DNA of 64,000 nucleotides from Mycolicibacterium psychrotolerans. GTDB lineage: Bacteria > Actinomycetota > Actinomycetes > Mycobacteriales > Mycobacteriaceae. The stretch spans positions 3,224,001-3,288,000 of the forward strand of contig NZ_AP022574.1 in the NCBI RefSeq assembly GCF_010729305.1, read 5' to 3'. The notes under the pieces are model-generated. The model searched no databases and was not told where the DNA came from. It worked only from the letters and a program-made list of their open reading frames with translations. Positions 34,991 to 42,734 of this stretch are shown here, in pieces. Made by a program: the position numbers and the translations under genes. Within the stretch, counting starts at the first letter, position 1. Each line of letters begins with the position of its first letter.

Positions 34991-35343
34991 CCACCCTGCA
35001 AGACCTGGAATCCCGGGCGGGGATCGGCGTCACCGGCGGCGGCACCCGGCTGCCCATCAAAGACGTCATCCGGATGGCCGGACACGCCAACCATTATTTG
35101 GCAGTGTTCGACCAAGCCACCGGATCCGCGCTGGACCTGTTCCGCACCCGCCGTATCGCGTCGCCGGCGCAGCGGATCATGCTCATCGCCCGCGACGGGG
35201 GCTGCACCAAACCGTGCTGCACCGTCGGCGCCTACGGCGCCCAGGTCCACCACGTCTCCGCCGACTGGGCTGATGGCGGCAACACCAACATCAACGACCT
35301 CGGCCTGGCCTGCCCACCGGATAACCGCAGCGTCAAAGACGGC
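34979..35343 (+). pseudogene. 13E12/DUF222 gene, middle fragment with HNH region
   Basis: Resumes in frame with the fragment ending at 18612. It contains IIRTTLQDLESRAG, the conserved LIARDGGCTKPCC zinc-binding Cys block and the HNH-type VHHVSADWADGGNTNINDLGLACPPDNRSVKDG. The frame is cut at 35343 by the IS. No start of its own is implied; the GTG at 34978 is part of the former gene. Confidence 0.85.
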
Positions 35344-35390
35344 TGAACTACCCCAGGTTTTGTTCCGATCTTTATAGGAGGATCAGGAAC

Positions 35391-35708
35391 ATGCCCCGTC
35401 AGTATTCGCCGGAGTTTCGCGATCGTGCGTTACGGATGTTGGACACCACGATGGAGGCCTCGGAAGTATCGGAGTTCGAGGCGATTAAGTCTGTGTCGAG
35501 CAAACTCGGCATCTCTGAAGAGTCGCTGCGTCGATGGCGGCGCAAGGCTCAAGTCGATGCCGGGGAACGACCCGGGACGTCCAGCTCCGAGCACGCCGAG
35601 ATCCGCCGCCTCAAGCGAGAAGTTGCCGACTTACGCAGAGCCAACGAGATTCTGAAGTCTGCGTCTGCGTTTTTCGCAGCGGAGCTCGACCGCCCCGCGA
35701 CGAAATGA
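35391..35708 (+). CDS. IS3-family transposase OrfA
   Basis: A 105-residue protein with an N-terminal helix-turn-helix (YSPEFRDRALRMLDT ... LGISEESLRRWRRKA) and a C-terminal leucine-zipper-like helix (EIRRLKREVADLRRANEILKSASAFFAAELDRP). It binds the IS ends. AGGAGGATCAGGAAC precedes the ATG. Its stop overlaps the OrfB start (ATGA), and TTTTTC near 35670 is a possible slippery site for an OrfAB fusion. Confidence 0.92.
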   Translation: MPRQYSPEFRDRALRMLDTTMEASEVSEFEAIKSVSSKLGISEESLRRWRRKAQVDAGERPGTSSSEHAEIRRLKREVADLRRANEILKSASAFFAAELDRPATK

Positions 35709-36631
35709 TCGCCTACATCGATGCACATCGCGATCAATTCGGGGTCGAGCTCATCTGTCGTATCTTGCGGGCAGCAATCCCGGGATTCCTCACCTCCCGG
35801 GGCTACCGAGCCGCCAGGACCCGCCCGCCCTCAGATCGCGAAATCCGCGACGAACAGCTGATCGCGGACCTGCGTGTGGTGCACCGGCAGAACTACTCGG
35901 TGTACGGGGTCAAGAAGATGCATCAGGCCATGAAACGTCGCGGCTGGCACCTAGGCCGCGAACAGACCCGACGCTTGATGCGCAAGGCCGGCCTGCGCGG
36001 TGTGCAGCGCGGAAAGCCGGTGTTCACCACCGTCACCGACCCCGCTGCCGCCCGGCCCGCTGACCTGGTCAACCGTCAATTCAAGGCCCCGGCACCCAAC
36101 CGGTTGTGGGTCGCCGACATCACCTTCGTACGCACCTGGCAGGGATTCTGTTACACCGCCTTCGTGACCGATGCCTGCACCAAGAAGATCGCCGGCTGGG
36201 CCGTCTCGGCCACGATGCGTACAGACGACCTGCCGCTTCAAGCATTCAATCATGCCGTGTGGCAGTCGAATACCGATCTATCCGAGTTGATTCATCATTC
36301 CGACCGCGGATCGCAGTACTTATCGCTGACCTATACCGACCGACTGGCCGAACTCGGCATCGCACCCTCGGTCGGGTCCCGCGGCGATAGTTATGACAAC
36401 GCCCTCGCCGAAGCCGTCAATGCCGCCTACAAGACCGAACTGATCAGCCGCGCTAAACCATGGCGGTGCGTGGACGACGTCGAGCTCTCGACTGCCGCAT
36501 GGGTGGCCTGGTACAACCAGGAACGCCTGCACGAAGCCCTCGGCTACGTTCCACCAGCCGAGTACGAGGCCGCCCTCACCGGCGCCTCATACCCCGCGAG
36601 CCAGCCAACCCCGGCCCTCGCAACCGAGTAG
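35705..36631 (+). CDS. IS3-family transposase OrfB (DDE integrase domain)
   Basis: A 308-residue protein with an N-terminal HTH_21 region (YSVYGVKKMHQAMKRRGW) and an rve integrase core. The catalytic acidic residues are in WVADITF, HHSDRGSQY and NALAEAVNAAYKTELI (D, D, E), with the C-terminal WYNQERLHEALGYVPP typical of the family. Intact in length. Starts at the ATG at 35705 by overlap with orfA, or by -1 frameshift from it. Confidence 0.93.
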   Translation: MIAYIDAHRDQFGVELICRILRAAIPGFLTSRGYRAARTRPPSDREIRDEQLIADLRVVHRQNYSVYGVKKMHQAMKRRGWHLGREQTRRLMRKAGLRGVQRGKPVFTTVTDPAAARPADLVNRQFKAPAPNRLWVADITFVRTWQGFCYTAFVTDACTKKIAGWAVSATMRTDDLPLQAFNHAVWQSNTDLSELIHHSDRGSQYLSLTYTDRLAELGIAPSVGSRGDSYDNALAEAVNAAYKTELISRAKPWRCVDDVELSTAAWVAWYNQERLHEALGYVPPAEYEAALTGASYPASQPTPALATE

Positions 36632-36653
36632 GAACAAAACCCGGGGTAGTTCA

Positions 36654-36880
36654 CCCCACCCGCCCACCTCGACACCGGCCAAACACGCATCAACACCTAC
36701 CACCGCCCCGAACGCCTCCTACGCCCACCCGACGAACCCGAGGAGCAGGAGGAGCGCGAGGTTCACGACGCTGCCGCGCCGGCCGAGCCGGTCAAGTCGA
36801 CGGACGCAGAGCCTCCCACCTCAGCCGACGAACCAGGCGAACCCGGCGGACCGGCACCTCCGGACGGCCAGGCGGCCTGA
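36654..36880 (+). pseudogene. 13E12/DUF222 gene, 3' fragment
   Basis: After the IS the frame PPAHLDTGQTRINTYHRPERLLRPPDEP resumes, the usual C-terminal tail of 13E12 proteins, followed by a Glu/Pro/Ala-rich end and TGA at 36878-36880. Compared with typical members, some residues between VKDG and PPAHLD are missing, consistent with a small deletion at the IS site. Confidence 0.8.
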
Positions 36881-37059
36881 GTGTCGCGAATCTTGAACAC
36901 TGACAACGGGATCAGCGTCTCGAGCGGTAACCACCCGAGATAGGTGCGGCATACAAGCGTGGTCAGCCACGGCAGGCGCCGGCCAGGACGCCGACGTACG
37001 GAAGCGGCAGTGTGAACGGCGCCTATCGCGCGCCGTTAGCGAAAACGCAAGTTCACGTG

Positions 37060-37086
37060 TGTGTCCGAGGGGGGACTTGAACCCCC
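37060..37086. other. Distal att copy (27-bp tRNA-Leu 3' end)
   Basis: Identical to 45687-45713, then diverges (G versus A at the next base). It represents the half of the original target displaced by integration. Confidence 0.85.
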
Positions 37087-37179
37087 GCAGACCTCCCAGG
37101 TCAGGCGCGCGAAACGCTCTCTAGCTGCCGGAATACATGACTGTGGTTCACGCGGGTTGTCCCGGATTCAGAGAATTTT

Positions 37180-37197
37180 GTGTCCAAAGCGTGTCCA
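37180..37197 (+). promoter_or_regulatory. Putative integrase arm-type site, distal end
   Basis: GTGTCCAAAGCGTGTCCA is repeated with one mismatch at 45598-45615 at the other end of the element in the same orientation. Each copy contains two GTGTCCA units spaced 11 bases apart. Paired repeats near both att sites are the pattern of arm-binding sites of tyrosine integrases. Confidence 0.5.
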
Positions 37198-37391
37198 GGC
37201 CGACGCACCTTCTGTGCCGTGCTGCAAGACCTGGCCGGCGCGCTGTAGACGCTCGGGGCGAGCGCTCAGCGGCCTTGCGTGGGTGGACGCTCGACTGGTC
37301 GCCGGCACCGTGCCGTTCGACGTCTGCACCGCGACGGATCCGGTCGGTTTCCTTTGTCTTGGCCGCGGGTGCTGCATAAGCCGGTGGCGGA
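37198..37391. other. Non-coding end of the satellite
   Basis: No gene supported between the distal att site and the stop of the unknown gene at 37392, apart from the arm-type repeat. Confidence 0.5.
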
Positions 37392-38225
37392 CTACGGGAA
37401 CGAAAGCCGCAGCCACCGCGCCCTGTCGGCGGCTGCTTGCTCCATCTGCTCGAACGGGTTTTTCCCTCGGCGCTCCACCAGGTCGACTAGATCCTTCATC
37501 AGCCATTGCGCGTGCAAACTCGGGTACAGCAGTTTCCCCGGATCGCTCGTCACTCGCGCCTTGAGCACGCCCGGTTCATCTGTCTCCTGAAACATGTCCT
37601 CGTCGGCCATTCCGAGATACACCCACGGCCGGCCGTGCGCGTACCCAGAGCACATCTGCCACGAAAGCAGCGGTTTCGACGTCGGCGCATTCGCGTCCGC
37701 GTAAGTGACCGCCTCAGTGCTCCGGTATCCGCCCGTCACGTCGGCCTGAACGGCGCCGCGACCGGCGATTGACCGTAGCCGCGCATACTTTGCTTTCTTC
37801 GTCGCCGCGTCAGACAAGCCGAGTGATTCGAGCGCGGGGTGCTGGTCGTGAAAGTTTTTTGCGTGCCAACGCAACACGCGTTCGACACGAACAGTTCGTT
37901 TCGCCGGGTGCAAGATCCAGAAAGCCGACGACAACACTTCGAGTGCGCCACGAACCATGGTGAACGGCGCGGCGCTGTGAAGCATGTTGAGGTCGAGGAG
38001 AAGTGACTTCATTGCGTGCAGGTGATCGACCCCGGCGACGATACACATCTGCACCGCGTGCGAAACCTGGTAGGGATCGCTCGCGCGGTCATCGCCCGCA
38101 AGCGGCGATCCCGGCGATACTGCGAAGTCCATCGGGTCGTTGACCCGTTCCATCATTCGATCGACGTCAGCGGCGAAGGTCGCCCACAGCGCGTCAATCT
38201 TTTCCTGATCTAGACCGTCCCCCAT
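37392..38225 (-). CDS. Unknown cargo protein of the satellite (277 aa)
   Basis: A helical cytoplasmic protein with conserved-looking aromatic and histidine blocks (LHAMKSLLLDLNMLHSAAPFTMVRGALEVLSSAFWILHP; SWQMCSGYAHGRPWVYLG). The arrangement, with a helical N-half and a later SGYAHG motif, recalls DUF5677-like or HEPN-related proteins, but I cannot assign it. It is the last gene of the long minus-strand operon next to the distal att site, the usual place for cargo such as anti-phage genes in satellites. Confidence 0.7.
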   Translation of the reverse strand: MGDGLDQEKIDALWATFAADVDRMMERVNDPMDFAVSPGSPLAGDDRASDPYQVSHAVQMCIVAGVDHLHAMKSLLLDLNMLHSAAPFTMVRGALEVLSSAFWILHPAKRTVRVERVLRWHAKNFHDQHPALESLGLSDAATKKAKYARLRSIAGRGAVQADVTGGYRSTEAVTYADANAPTSKPLLSWQMCSGYAHGRPWVYLGMADEDMFQETDEPGVLKARVTSDPGKLLYPSLHAQWLMKDLVDLVERRGKNPFEQMEQAAADRARWLRLSFP

Positions 38226-38234
38226 GCGCTGCGA

Positions 38235-38432
38235 TCAGTTCAAACGCGATGCGGCACGGTAGCGCTGCATCGCCGGCCCGGTTTCGATCCTCACCCGCAG
38301 CATCCGCCGGTAACCCGCGAACCAGAGTTTCGGCAGCACCAGCGATTCGCCGCCGGCGTAAGGGTTGGGGTCGCCAGGTTCAGCCAGCGACCCGGAGTAC
38401 AGCGCGAACATGTACTCAGCGCGCTTCGACAC
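38235..38432 (-). CDS. Small phage-type protein (65 aa)
   Basis: A 65-residue product (YMFALYSGSLAEPGDPNPYAGGESLVLP and KLWFAGYRRMLRVRI). I recall similar short proteins near capsid genes of actinobacterial phage-like elements. It lies 9 bases upstream of the cargo gene and is probably co-transcribed. Function unknown. Confidence 0.55.
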   Translation of the reverse strand: MSKRAEYMFALYSGSLAEPGDPNPYAGGESLVLPKLWFAGYRRMLRVRIETGPAMQRYRAASRLN

Positions 38433-38540
38433 CCACCAAGCATGCAGGCACGCGCGCCCAGAACGTCGGACCCACGCCGACGACGAGCGCCAGGACCACG
38501 ACGTCGACTCGGCCGGCCGGACCCCGCCGTCTCGCGGGGA

Positions 38541-38978
38541 TCACCAGGTGGCGTCGAGGCCGCGCTCGAACAGTTCACGCGCAGACAGCCGAGGCCCGGC
38601 CGGCGGGAACAGGTCGATCACGAACGCGCCGCCCTCGTCGCCGGTGCGACACAGCTGTTTCAGCTGGTCGATTTCGGCCTGGAAGAACATGCCCTTCCGC
38701 GGCTGCCGCGTGTCGACAGTCTGGCCGTAACTCATCGTCTGCTGTGTGGTCACGGCGCCGGTGCCGGCCTCGTTCCAGCGGAGCACGGCGCCGCGCAGCT
38801 TCGACTTCACGAACCCGCGCAAGTGCGCCGGGAAGTCTGGTTTCAGGATGCAGGGCGCATGAAAAGCGGCCTCCCCGATCGCATCGTCGATCATCTCTTG
38901 CGCCTTGGCCGGCGCGATGGTCGCGAAGTTTTTCAGGTCGTCCGGCGTCAACAGCGGCGCCGGTTGTGGCTCGGTCAT
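38541..38978 (-). CDS. Probable head-completion / head-tail connector protein (145 aa)
   Basis: A helical protein beginning LLTPDDLKNFATIAPAKAQEMIDDAIGEAAFHAPCIL, which resembles gp6/gp15/gp19-type head-to-tail adaptors that start with a short leader and a series of small helices. It lies directly after the capsid gene, as adaptors do. The ATG at 38978 is used because the upstream extension overlaps a hairpin. Confidence 0.6.
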   Translation of the reverse strand: MTEPQPAPLLTPDDLKNFATIAPAKAQEMIDDAIGEAAFHAPCILKPDFPAHLRGFVKSKLRGAVLRWNEAGTGAVTTQQTMSYGQTVDTRQPRKGMFFQAEIDQLKQLCRTGDEGGAFVIDLFPPAGPRLSARELFERGLDATW

Positions 38979-38999
38979 GGTCGCGGCCTCCCGTTCATG

Positions 39000-39037
39000 G
39001 GTGACGACGGCCGGCAGCAACCCCGGCCGTCGTCACC
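39000..39037 (-). terminator. Strong hairpin between capsid and connector genes
   Basis: A perfect 15-bp stem (GGTGACGACGGCCGG and its complement) with an 8-base loop lies in the gap of 117 bases after the capsid stop. It may end transcription or set the capsid-to-connector ratio by partial termination or mRNA protection. Confidence 0.65.
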
Positions 39038-39095
39038 GTTGTGTGCGCGCGGCGCCCGCCCGAGAAAGGGGAACCGCGGCACCAGGCGCAGGCAG

Positions 39096-39926
39096 TTACA
39101 GGACAGTCAGCTTCGCGACGCGCGTCGCGTGCTGGATCGACCAGCCCAGGCGCCACGTCACGCGCACGCCGATGGAGTCCGAACTGAAATAGGCGTCGTC
39201 GCTGCGGGCCAGCCGAACCGGACTCTGCGCCCCGATCACCGCGGACTGGTCGACGACGAGTAGCGATCCAGCGGGCATGGCCGGCGTGACGAGAACCGGC
39301 AGACCGAGCAGCGCCCGAGTAGCGGCCACTGTGCCGGCGCCAACCAACGACTCATTGCTGTCGGTCGCCCGCTTCAGCTTGCTCAGCGTCGCCCACGCCG
39401 TCGGATTGGCGATTACGTGAGTCGCCGTGCCGCCGTCAAGTTCGATGAAGGACACCGCGTCGACCAGCTGGTCGAGGTCATCGCCGATCGGCGTCTCGAA
39501 GTCGATGATTCCCGGTGTGTTGAGCAGACCGGTCGGGCCGGGATCGGCTTCGAGGTTGCCGAGATAGGCGGCGTTGGCCTTGGTGACGACGCTGCGCGAC
39601 AGCGACTCGACGACCATCCGCGCGGCCTCGGGCTGCGCCAGCGTCTCGAAGCTGTACTTGCCGAGCGCAGCGACCTTCCCGGTGAGAACGACGACCTCAT
39701 CGAACTCCTGGTTCGCGTCAGGGATTTCTGCGCCTTCGGCGACGAAACCGACGACGCCATCGTCGGCGACGAACGGAACACGGATTGCCGGTTCGTCGCC
39801 CTCTATCGCACCGACGACGGTCGCCGTTTGGAGGATGAGCGCGTCGGGCACGACGTCGGCCGGTACGAACGCGGTCTGGTCGGGTGCCCAAGCCTTCGGG
39901 CTGGTGGGGGTGGTCTGAATTGCCAT
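39096..39926 (-). CDS. Major capsid protein (HK97 fold)
   Basis: A 276-residue protein with the pattern of short HK97-fold major capsid proteins lacking a fused delta domain: an N-arm segment (PDQTAFVPADVVPDALILQ), a region with VPFVADDGVVGFVAEGAEIPDA (E-loop like), the long alpha helix (FETLAQPEAARMVVESLSRSVVTKANAAYLGNLE), a P-loop/A-domain core (HVIANPTAWATLSKLKRATD), and the closing VRLARSDDAYFSSDSIGVRVTWRLGW. It is preceded by a scaffold-like gene, as expected. A ribosome site precedes the ATG at 39926. Confidence 0.85.
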   Translation of the reverse strand: MAIQTTPTSPKAWAPDQTAFVPADVVPDALILQTATVVGAIEGDEPAIRVPFVADDGVVGFVAEGAEIPDANQEFDEVVVLTGKVAALGKYSFETLAQPEAARMVVESLSRSVVTKANAAYLGNLEADPGPTGLLNTPGIIDFETPIGDDLDQLVDAVSFIELDGGTATHVIANPTAWATLSKLKRATDSNESLVGAGTVAATRALLGLPVLVTPAMPAGSLLVVDQSAVIGAQSPVRLARSDDAYFSSDSIGVRVTWRLGWSIQHATRVAKLTVL

Positions 39927-40014
39927 GATGAAACCTCTTCTGAGAGAACGGATTTTACGAACTCACAGGAGGCGCCTGGCCTGGACCTGCAACCCACGCG
40001 GTGGGTGTTGCTGC

Positions 40015-40051
40015 GGCCGGGGGTGCCCTTCCCGAGGCGTGACCCCCGGCC
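40015..40051 (-). terminator. Hairpin between scaffold and capsid genes
   Basis: GGCCGGGGGT and ACCCCCGGCC form a 10-bp stem around a 17-base loop just beyond the scaffold gene stop. A smaller stem (ACCCAC-GCG-GTGGGT) lies beside it. It could act as an attenuator or mRNA-stabilising structure ahead of the capsid gene. Confidence 0.5.
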
Positions 40052-40064
40052 TCAGCACCCGAGT

Positions 40065-40652
40065 CTAGCCGTCGCGCCCGTCACGCCCCATGACCGCGCC
40101 GACCATCGCGTCCAGCCCGGACGGCCTGGGCGGACGTCCAGGGCTGCGACCCTCACCCTTGACGTAGTTGCCCCGCGGCGGCGGGTTCGGAATGCCCAAC
40201 TGCTCCCGTGCCGCGCCGATCGCCTGTGACACCTTCGCCTCGTCGACGGTGCCGTCGTCGCTCAGCAAGTCGCCGAGTTCCGCAGACGCCCACAGTGCTG
40301 CCGGCCGCAGATCATCGGCCGTCGCCAGCCGGTCGACTTCGGCCCGTTGAAGGGCTGCGACGGTCGCCTTGAGCGTGTCGCGTTCGGCTTCGACGTCGCG
40401 AAGCCGCCGGCGGTACTTGGCCGCTTCGCGATTGCCCTTGCCGCCGGCGTCTTCGCCGCCGTCGTCGTCCTGGTCGTCGTCCTGGTCCTCGCTGACGGCG
40501 TCGGCCGGCGCCTCGGGGGGTTCGGGCGCCGCGGCCGGTTCTGGTGCGCCCTGCGCCACGCTGGCCGGCTCCGCGGCCGGCGGCGCGTTATCGCGCGGAG
40601 CGCCGTAGTTCTCGGTCGTGCCGGTGTCGGCGGTGCTGGTATCGGTGCTCAT
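40065..40652 (-). CDS. Probable capsid scaffold protein (195 aa)
   Basis: A Pro/Ala-rich acidic N-terminal half (SEDQDDDQDDDGGEDAGG) is followed by a coiled coil (REAAKYRRRLRDVEAERDTLKATVAALQRAE) and a basic Gly/Pro/Arg tail ending in DAMVGAVMGRDGRDG. This acid-linker, coiled-coil and basic-tail layout is that of small phage scaffold proteins, and it sits immediately upstream of the capsid gene. ATG at 40652 is chosen (GAGAGAG upstream); a GTG at 40700 overlapping the previous stop is possible. Confidence 0.75.
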   Translation of the reverse strand: MSTDTSTADTGTTENYGAPRDNAPPAAEPASVAQGAPEPAAAPEPPEAPADAVSEDQDDDQDDDGGEDAGGKGNREAAKYRRRLRDVEAERDTLKATVAALQRAEVDRLATADDLRPAALWASAELGDLLSDDGTVDEAKVSQAIGAAREQLGIPNPPPRGNYVKGEGRSPGRPPRPSGLDAMVGAVMGRDGRDG

Positions 40653-40696
40653 CGTCGTCTCTCTCGGTTGATTGATGTTGCGCTTCGCAGCGGTCT

Positions 40697-41047
40697 TCAC
40701 GACTCGCCCCGCCCTGCGTACGGATCGAACAGTTCGACGCCGGGATACTCGCCGGCTTCGACTGCCGCCGCGATGCCGATCCGGTCGGCGTGCGCTCGGT
40801 CGAGCAACAGGCTGTTGAACTGGAAGGTTTGAACCGACCGGCCGACCATCAGCGGCCGGCCATCAGCGTCGGTCACAAAGTCGACGTCGATGCTGGTGAA
40901 CCGTCCGGCGCCCAGGTTTTTTACCCAGCGCTGGGAGTAGTCCTCGACGGCAGCCAGCGTCATCTCGTAGCGCGGACCTGGCGGGCGCTCGCCTACATCG
41001 CCGAACAAGTCCCGAACCGCAGCACGCAGGTCGTCTCTGTCCATCAT
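40697..41047 (-). CDS. Unknown protein upstream of scaffold (116 aa)
   Basis: No motif recognised. The end overlaps the possible GTG start of the scaffold gene. GAGAGGAA precedes the ATG. It sits at the head of the structural block, so a structural or capsid-modifying role is possible by position only. Confidence 0.6.
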   Translation of the reverse strand: MMDRDDLRAAVRDLFGDVGERPPGPRYEMTLAAVEDYSQRWVKNLGAGRFTSIDVDFVTDADGRPLMVGRSVQTFQFNSLLLDRAHADRIGIAAAVEAGEYPGVELFDPYAGRGES

Positions 41048-41087
41048 TTTTCTTGATTCCTCTCGGTTGTTTTTTCTTCGGGGGATT

Positions 41088-41165
41088 TCAGGGGGGGCAT
41101 GTCGCCCTTGCCGCGAGGGGCGGCGTGGGTGGGGGTGGGGGTTCCTCCCCCTGGGTCGCGGTCAT
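41088..41165 (-). CDS. Very small Pro-rich protein (25 aa), doubtful
   Basis: The ATG overlaps the previous stop (ATGA). The product is TATQGEEPPPPPTPPLAAR followed by a short tail. The sequence is extremely G-rich on the plus strand. It is reported only because of the coupling. Confidence 0.3.
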   Translation of the reverse strand: MTATQGEEPPPPPTPPLAARATCPP

Positions 41166-41443
41166 GGCTTGTCGTCGCCGTCGTCTAGGGCGCGGTCGAG
41201 CAGCTTGCCGGCTTCGGCGACCAGCGCGCGGGTGGACGCGGGCTGTGATCCGGCGCGCGGGTAGACCTCGACGTAGCAGGTTCGGGCACCGTCGTCTCCG
41301 ACGGCCGGGACGCCGACGATCAGGACGGCATCGACGGGGACGTCGTTGGGATCGCTGTCGTCGTCTCGGGTGGCGTCGAATAGCGCTGTGATCGCGTCGT
41401 CGAGCAATCCGAATGCGAACGCTTCTTCGTGGGCTGTGCTCAT
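41162..41443 (-). CDS. Unknown acidic protein (93 aa)
   Basis: Start overlaps the WhiB gene stop (ATGA). The protein is acidic with a plausible small alpha/beta fold (EAFAFGLLDDAITALFDATRDDDSDPNDVPVDAVLIVGVPAV). Part of the coupled run of small genes. Function unknown. Confidence 0.55.
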   Translation of the reverse strand: MSTAHEEAFAFGLLDDAITALFDATRDDDSDPNDVPVDAVLIVGVPAVGDDGARTCYVEVYPRAGSQPASTRALVAEAGKLLDRALDDGDDKP

Positions 41444-41733
41444 GGCTTCACCGCACCGGACGTGTTCACGATCTGGCCGGCGATGACGCCGCGTGGACGC
41501 TGTGCGGCCGGCAAAGCATCCAGCCACGCTCGGCAAGGGTCTAGTGCTGGACAGGCCGCGCACTGGCGCAGAGCGGCGCTGCGGGCGTCGTCGAGTTCGG
41601 TGGTGGTGATCTGGCCGGTCATGCGGTGCTCGCCGATGGTCCGCTCAAACAGGTCGCTCTTGTGCTTGCATCTGGCACCGTCCAGGTCCGGGATGCTTTC
41701 GAGCAGCGCGCGCATGGTGTTCCAGTCAGTCAT
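41440..41733 (-). CDS. Phage-type WhiB protein
   Basis: A 97-residue protein with the four-cysteine pattern of WhiB iron-sulfur proteins: first Cys in ARCKHKS, then CAACPALDPC, followed by the turn RPRGVIAG. Phage WhiB proteins act with the principal sigma factor and can repress host whiB2, giving superinfection exclusion or septation block. It is coupled to genes on both sides by 4-base overlaps. Confidence 0.85.
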   Translation of the reverse strand: MTDWNTMRALLESIPDLDGARCKHKSDLFERTIGEHRMTGQITTTELDDARSAALRQCAACPALDPCRAWLDALPAAQRPRGVIAGQIVNTSGAVKP

Positions 41734-42134
41734 ACGCGCAGCGCTTTCGCGGACACATGCTGGCGCACAAACCCAGCCCAGTCGGTTTCGCGAACCCAGT
41801 TCTTTTCCATCAGGTGCGCGGTCCAGACCAACAGTTCCTCGTGAGTGCTGACACGGCCGACGTCGAACTCGTAGCCGGCGTCGTCAGGGTGCGGGTTGCA
41901 CGCGCTGTGATGCACACGCCACGGCGCACGATCAGGAAACGTGAGCAGCGCCGCGCAGCTGATGACTACTCCCAGTCGTCCTGCTGTGCGCTGGTTGGCT
42001 TCGACTTCAAGCCTCCAAATCGCAAGCGCTTCGCGGTACTGACGTAGGTCGCCGTTGGTTACCCCGACGTGGCCGGTGCCGGGTCGGACCGGCTTGTTGC
42101 AGACGGCGCAGCTGTACGTGATCTTGGGCGTCAT
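41730..42134 (-). CDS. Unknown zinc-finger-like protein (134 aa)
   Basis: The N-terminus has CAVCNKPVRPGTGHVGV, a CxxC pair, and later HHSACNPHPDD gives a second possible His/Cys pair, so a structural zinc site is likely. Coupled to the WhiB gene by ATGA. The ATG at 42134 lies two bases beyond the upstream stop. Function unknown. Confidence 0.6.
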   Translation of the reverse strand: MTPKITYSCAVCNKPVRPGTGHVGVTNGDLRQYREALAIWRLEVEANQRTAGRLGVVISCAALLTFPDRAPWRVHHSACNPHPDDAGYEFDVGRVSTHEELLVWTAHLMEKNWVRETDWAGFVRQHVSAKALRV

Positions 42135-42136
42135 GC

Positions 42137-42412
42137 TCAGTCCTCGGTGTCGTCGGGTTGGTGGATCGGTTCGGAAAACGATCGGGTCGGCTGAGTTGGC
42201 GCGGCCTGGTGCTCGACGTCGGGCCGGCGCAGCCGGCAGCTTCGGGTGCGGCCGGCGGACGGGGCAGCAAGGCGCATGCGGACGACGCACGGAATCGGGC
42301 GGGTCTCACCGTTGGGGCGCGTGCACCACCTGTGCGGCGGCGCCTGGCAGTTCGGACATTCCTGGTCCATCGCCGCATCGGCGTAGACCGCTTCGAATAT
42401 TCGCGACCTCAC
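42137..42412 (-). CDS. Small zinc-finger protein (91 aa)
   Basis: CPNCQAPPHRWCTRPNGE is the short zinc-binding motif (CPxCxAxxxxxC) of actinobacterial DNA-associated small proteins. The rest is basic. The GTG at 42412 overlaps the upstream stop (GTGA). It could bind nucleic acid. Confidence 0.65.
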   Translation of the reverse strand: MRSRIFEAVYADAAMDQECPNCQAPPHRWCTRPNGETRPIPCVVRMRLAAPSAGRTRSCRLRRPDVEHQAAPTQPTRSFSEPIHQPDDTED

Positions 42413-42531
42413 AACGCGGCCACCTCATTCCACGCGCGCGCGGTCTGTGGGTCACCTGGAAGTCCCCGGTTTGCGTAACCCCGTACGCAGATTCGGCAGG
42501 GGAATTCGAGCGGTCGTGCACGCCAGTGCAT
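42409..42531 (-). CDS. Very small Cys-pair protein (40 aa)
   Basis: The start at 42531 gives MHWRARPLEFPCRICVRGYAN, with a single CxxC. Its TGA overlaps the next GTG, so coupling is the main support. Directly downstream of the repeat cluster. Doubtful. Confidence 0.45.
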   Translation of the reverse strand: MHWRARPLEFPCRICVRGYANRGLPGDPQTARAWNEVAAL

Positions 42532-42585
42532 GACCGGATGGAGTATCCCTAGGTACGTGGGTATTCCTATGTCGCACCCACGGGG

Positions 42586-42722
42586 GTGCACCTTAGGTGC
42601 ACGGAAACCGTGCAGCATCGAAAGGTGTTGAGGTGCACCCCTAGTCGTGCACCTCAGCGGGTTTCGTGGTGCACGGTATCCGTGCACCTCAGCGGGTTTC
42701 GTGGTGCACGGTATCCGTGCAC
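42586..42722. repeat. Cluster of eight GTGCAC motifs with a 35-bp tandem repeat
   Basis: GTGCAC occurs at 42586, 42597, 42633, 42647, 42669, 42682, 42704 and 42717. From 42647 a 35-bp unit is repeated exactly (42647-42681 and 42682-42716) and ends in a third partial copy. Motifs pair as inverted repeats GGTGCAC-N7-GTGCACC. Adjacent to the replication-type gene at 42735, this is a good candidate iteron origin; a repressor-binding array is the alternative. Confidence 0.75.
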
Positions 42723-42734
42723 CACGACCGGCCG

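Larger units (their letters stand above)
35344..36653 (+). mobile_element. IS3-family insertion sequence (1310 bp)
   Basis: Terminal inverted repeats of 23 bp match at 22 positions: left end TGAACTACCCC (35344-35366), right end its complement (36631-36653). The ends are TG and CA as usual in the IS3 family. It encodes OrfA and OrfB. No target duplication is visible: flanks are GGC and CCC. The host 13E12 gene appears to have lost some bases here, so insertion was probably accompanied by a deletion. Confidence 0.92.

Noticed and set aside
38291..38578. Minus-strand 95-codon frame overlapping the 65-residue and connector genes
   Set aside because: Cys/Arg/Ser-rich composition and overlap with two better frames indicate a shadow.
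42586..42722. CRISPR array
   Set aside because: The 35-bp repeats are tandem with no unique spacers and no cas genes are nearby.
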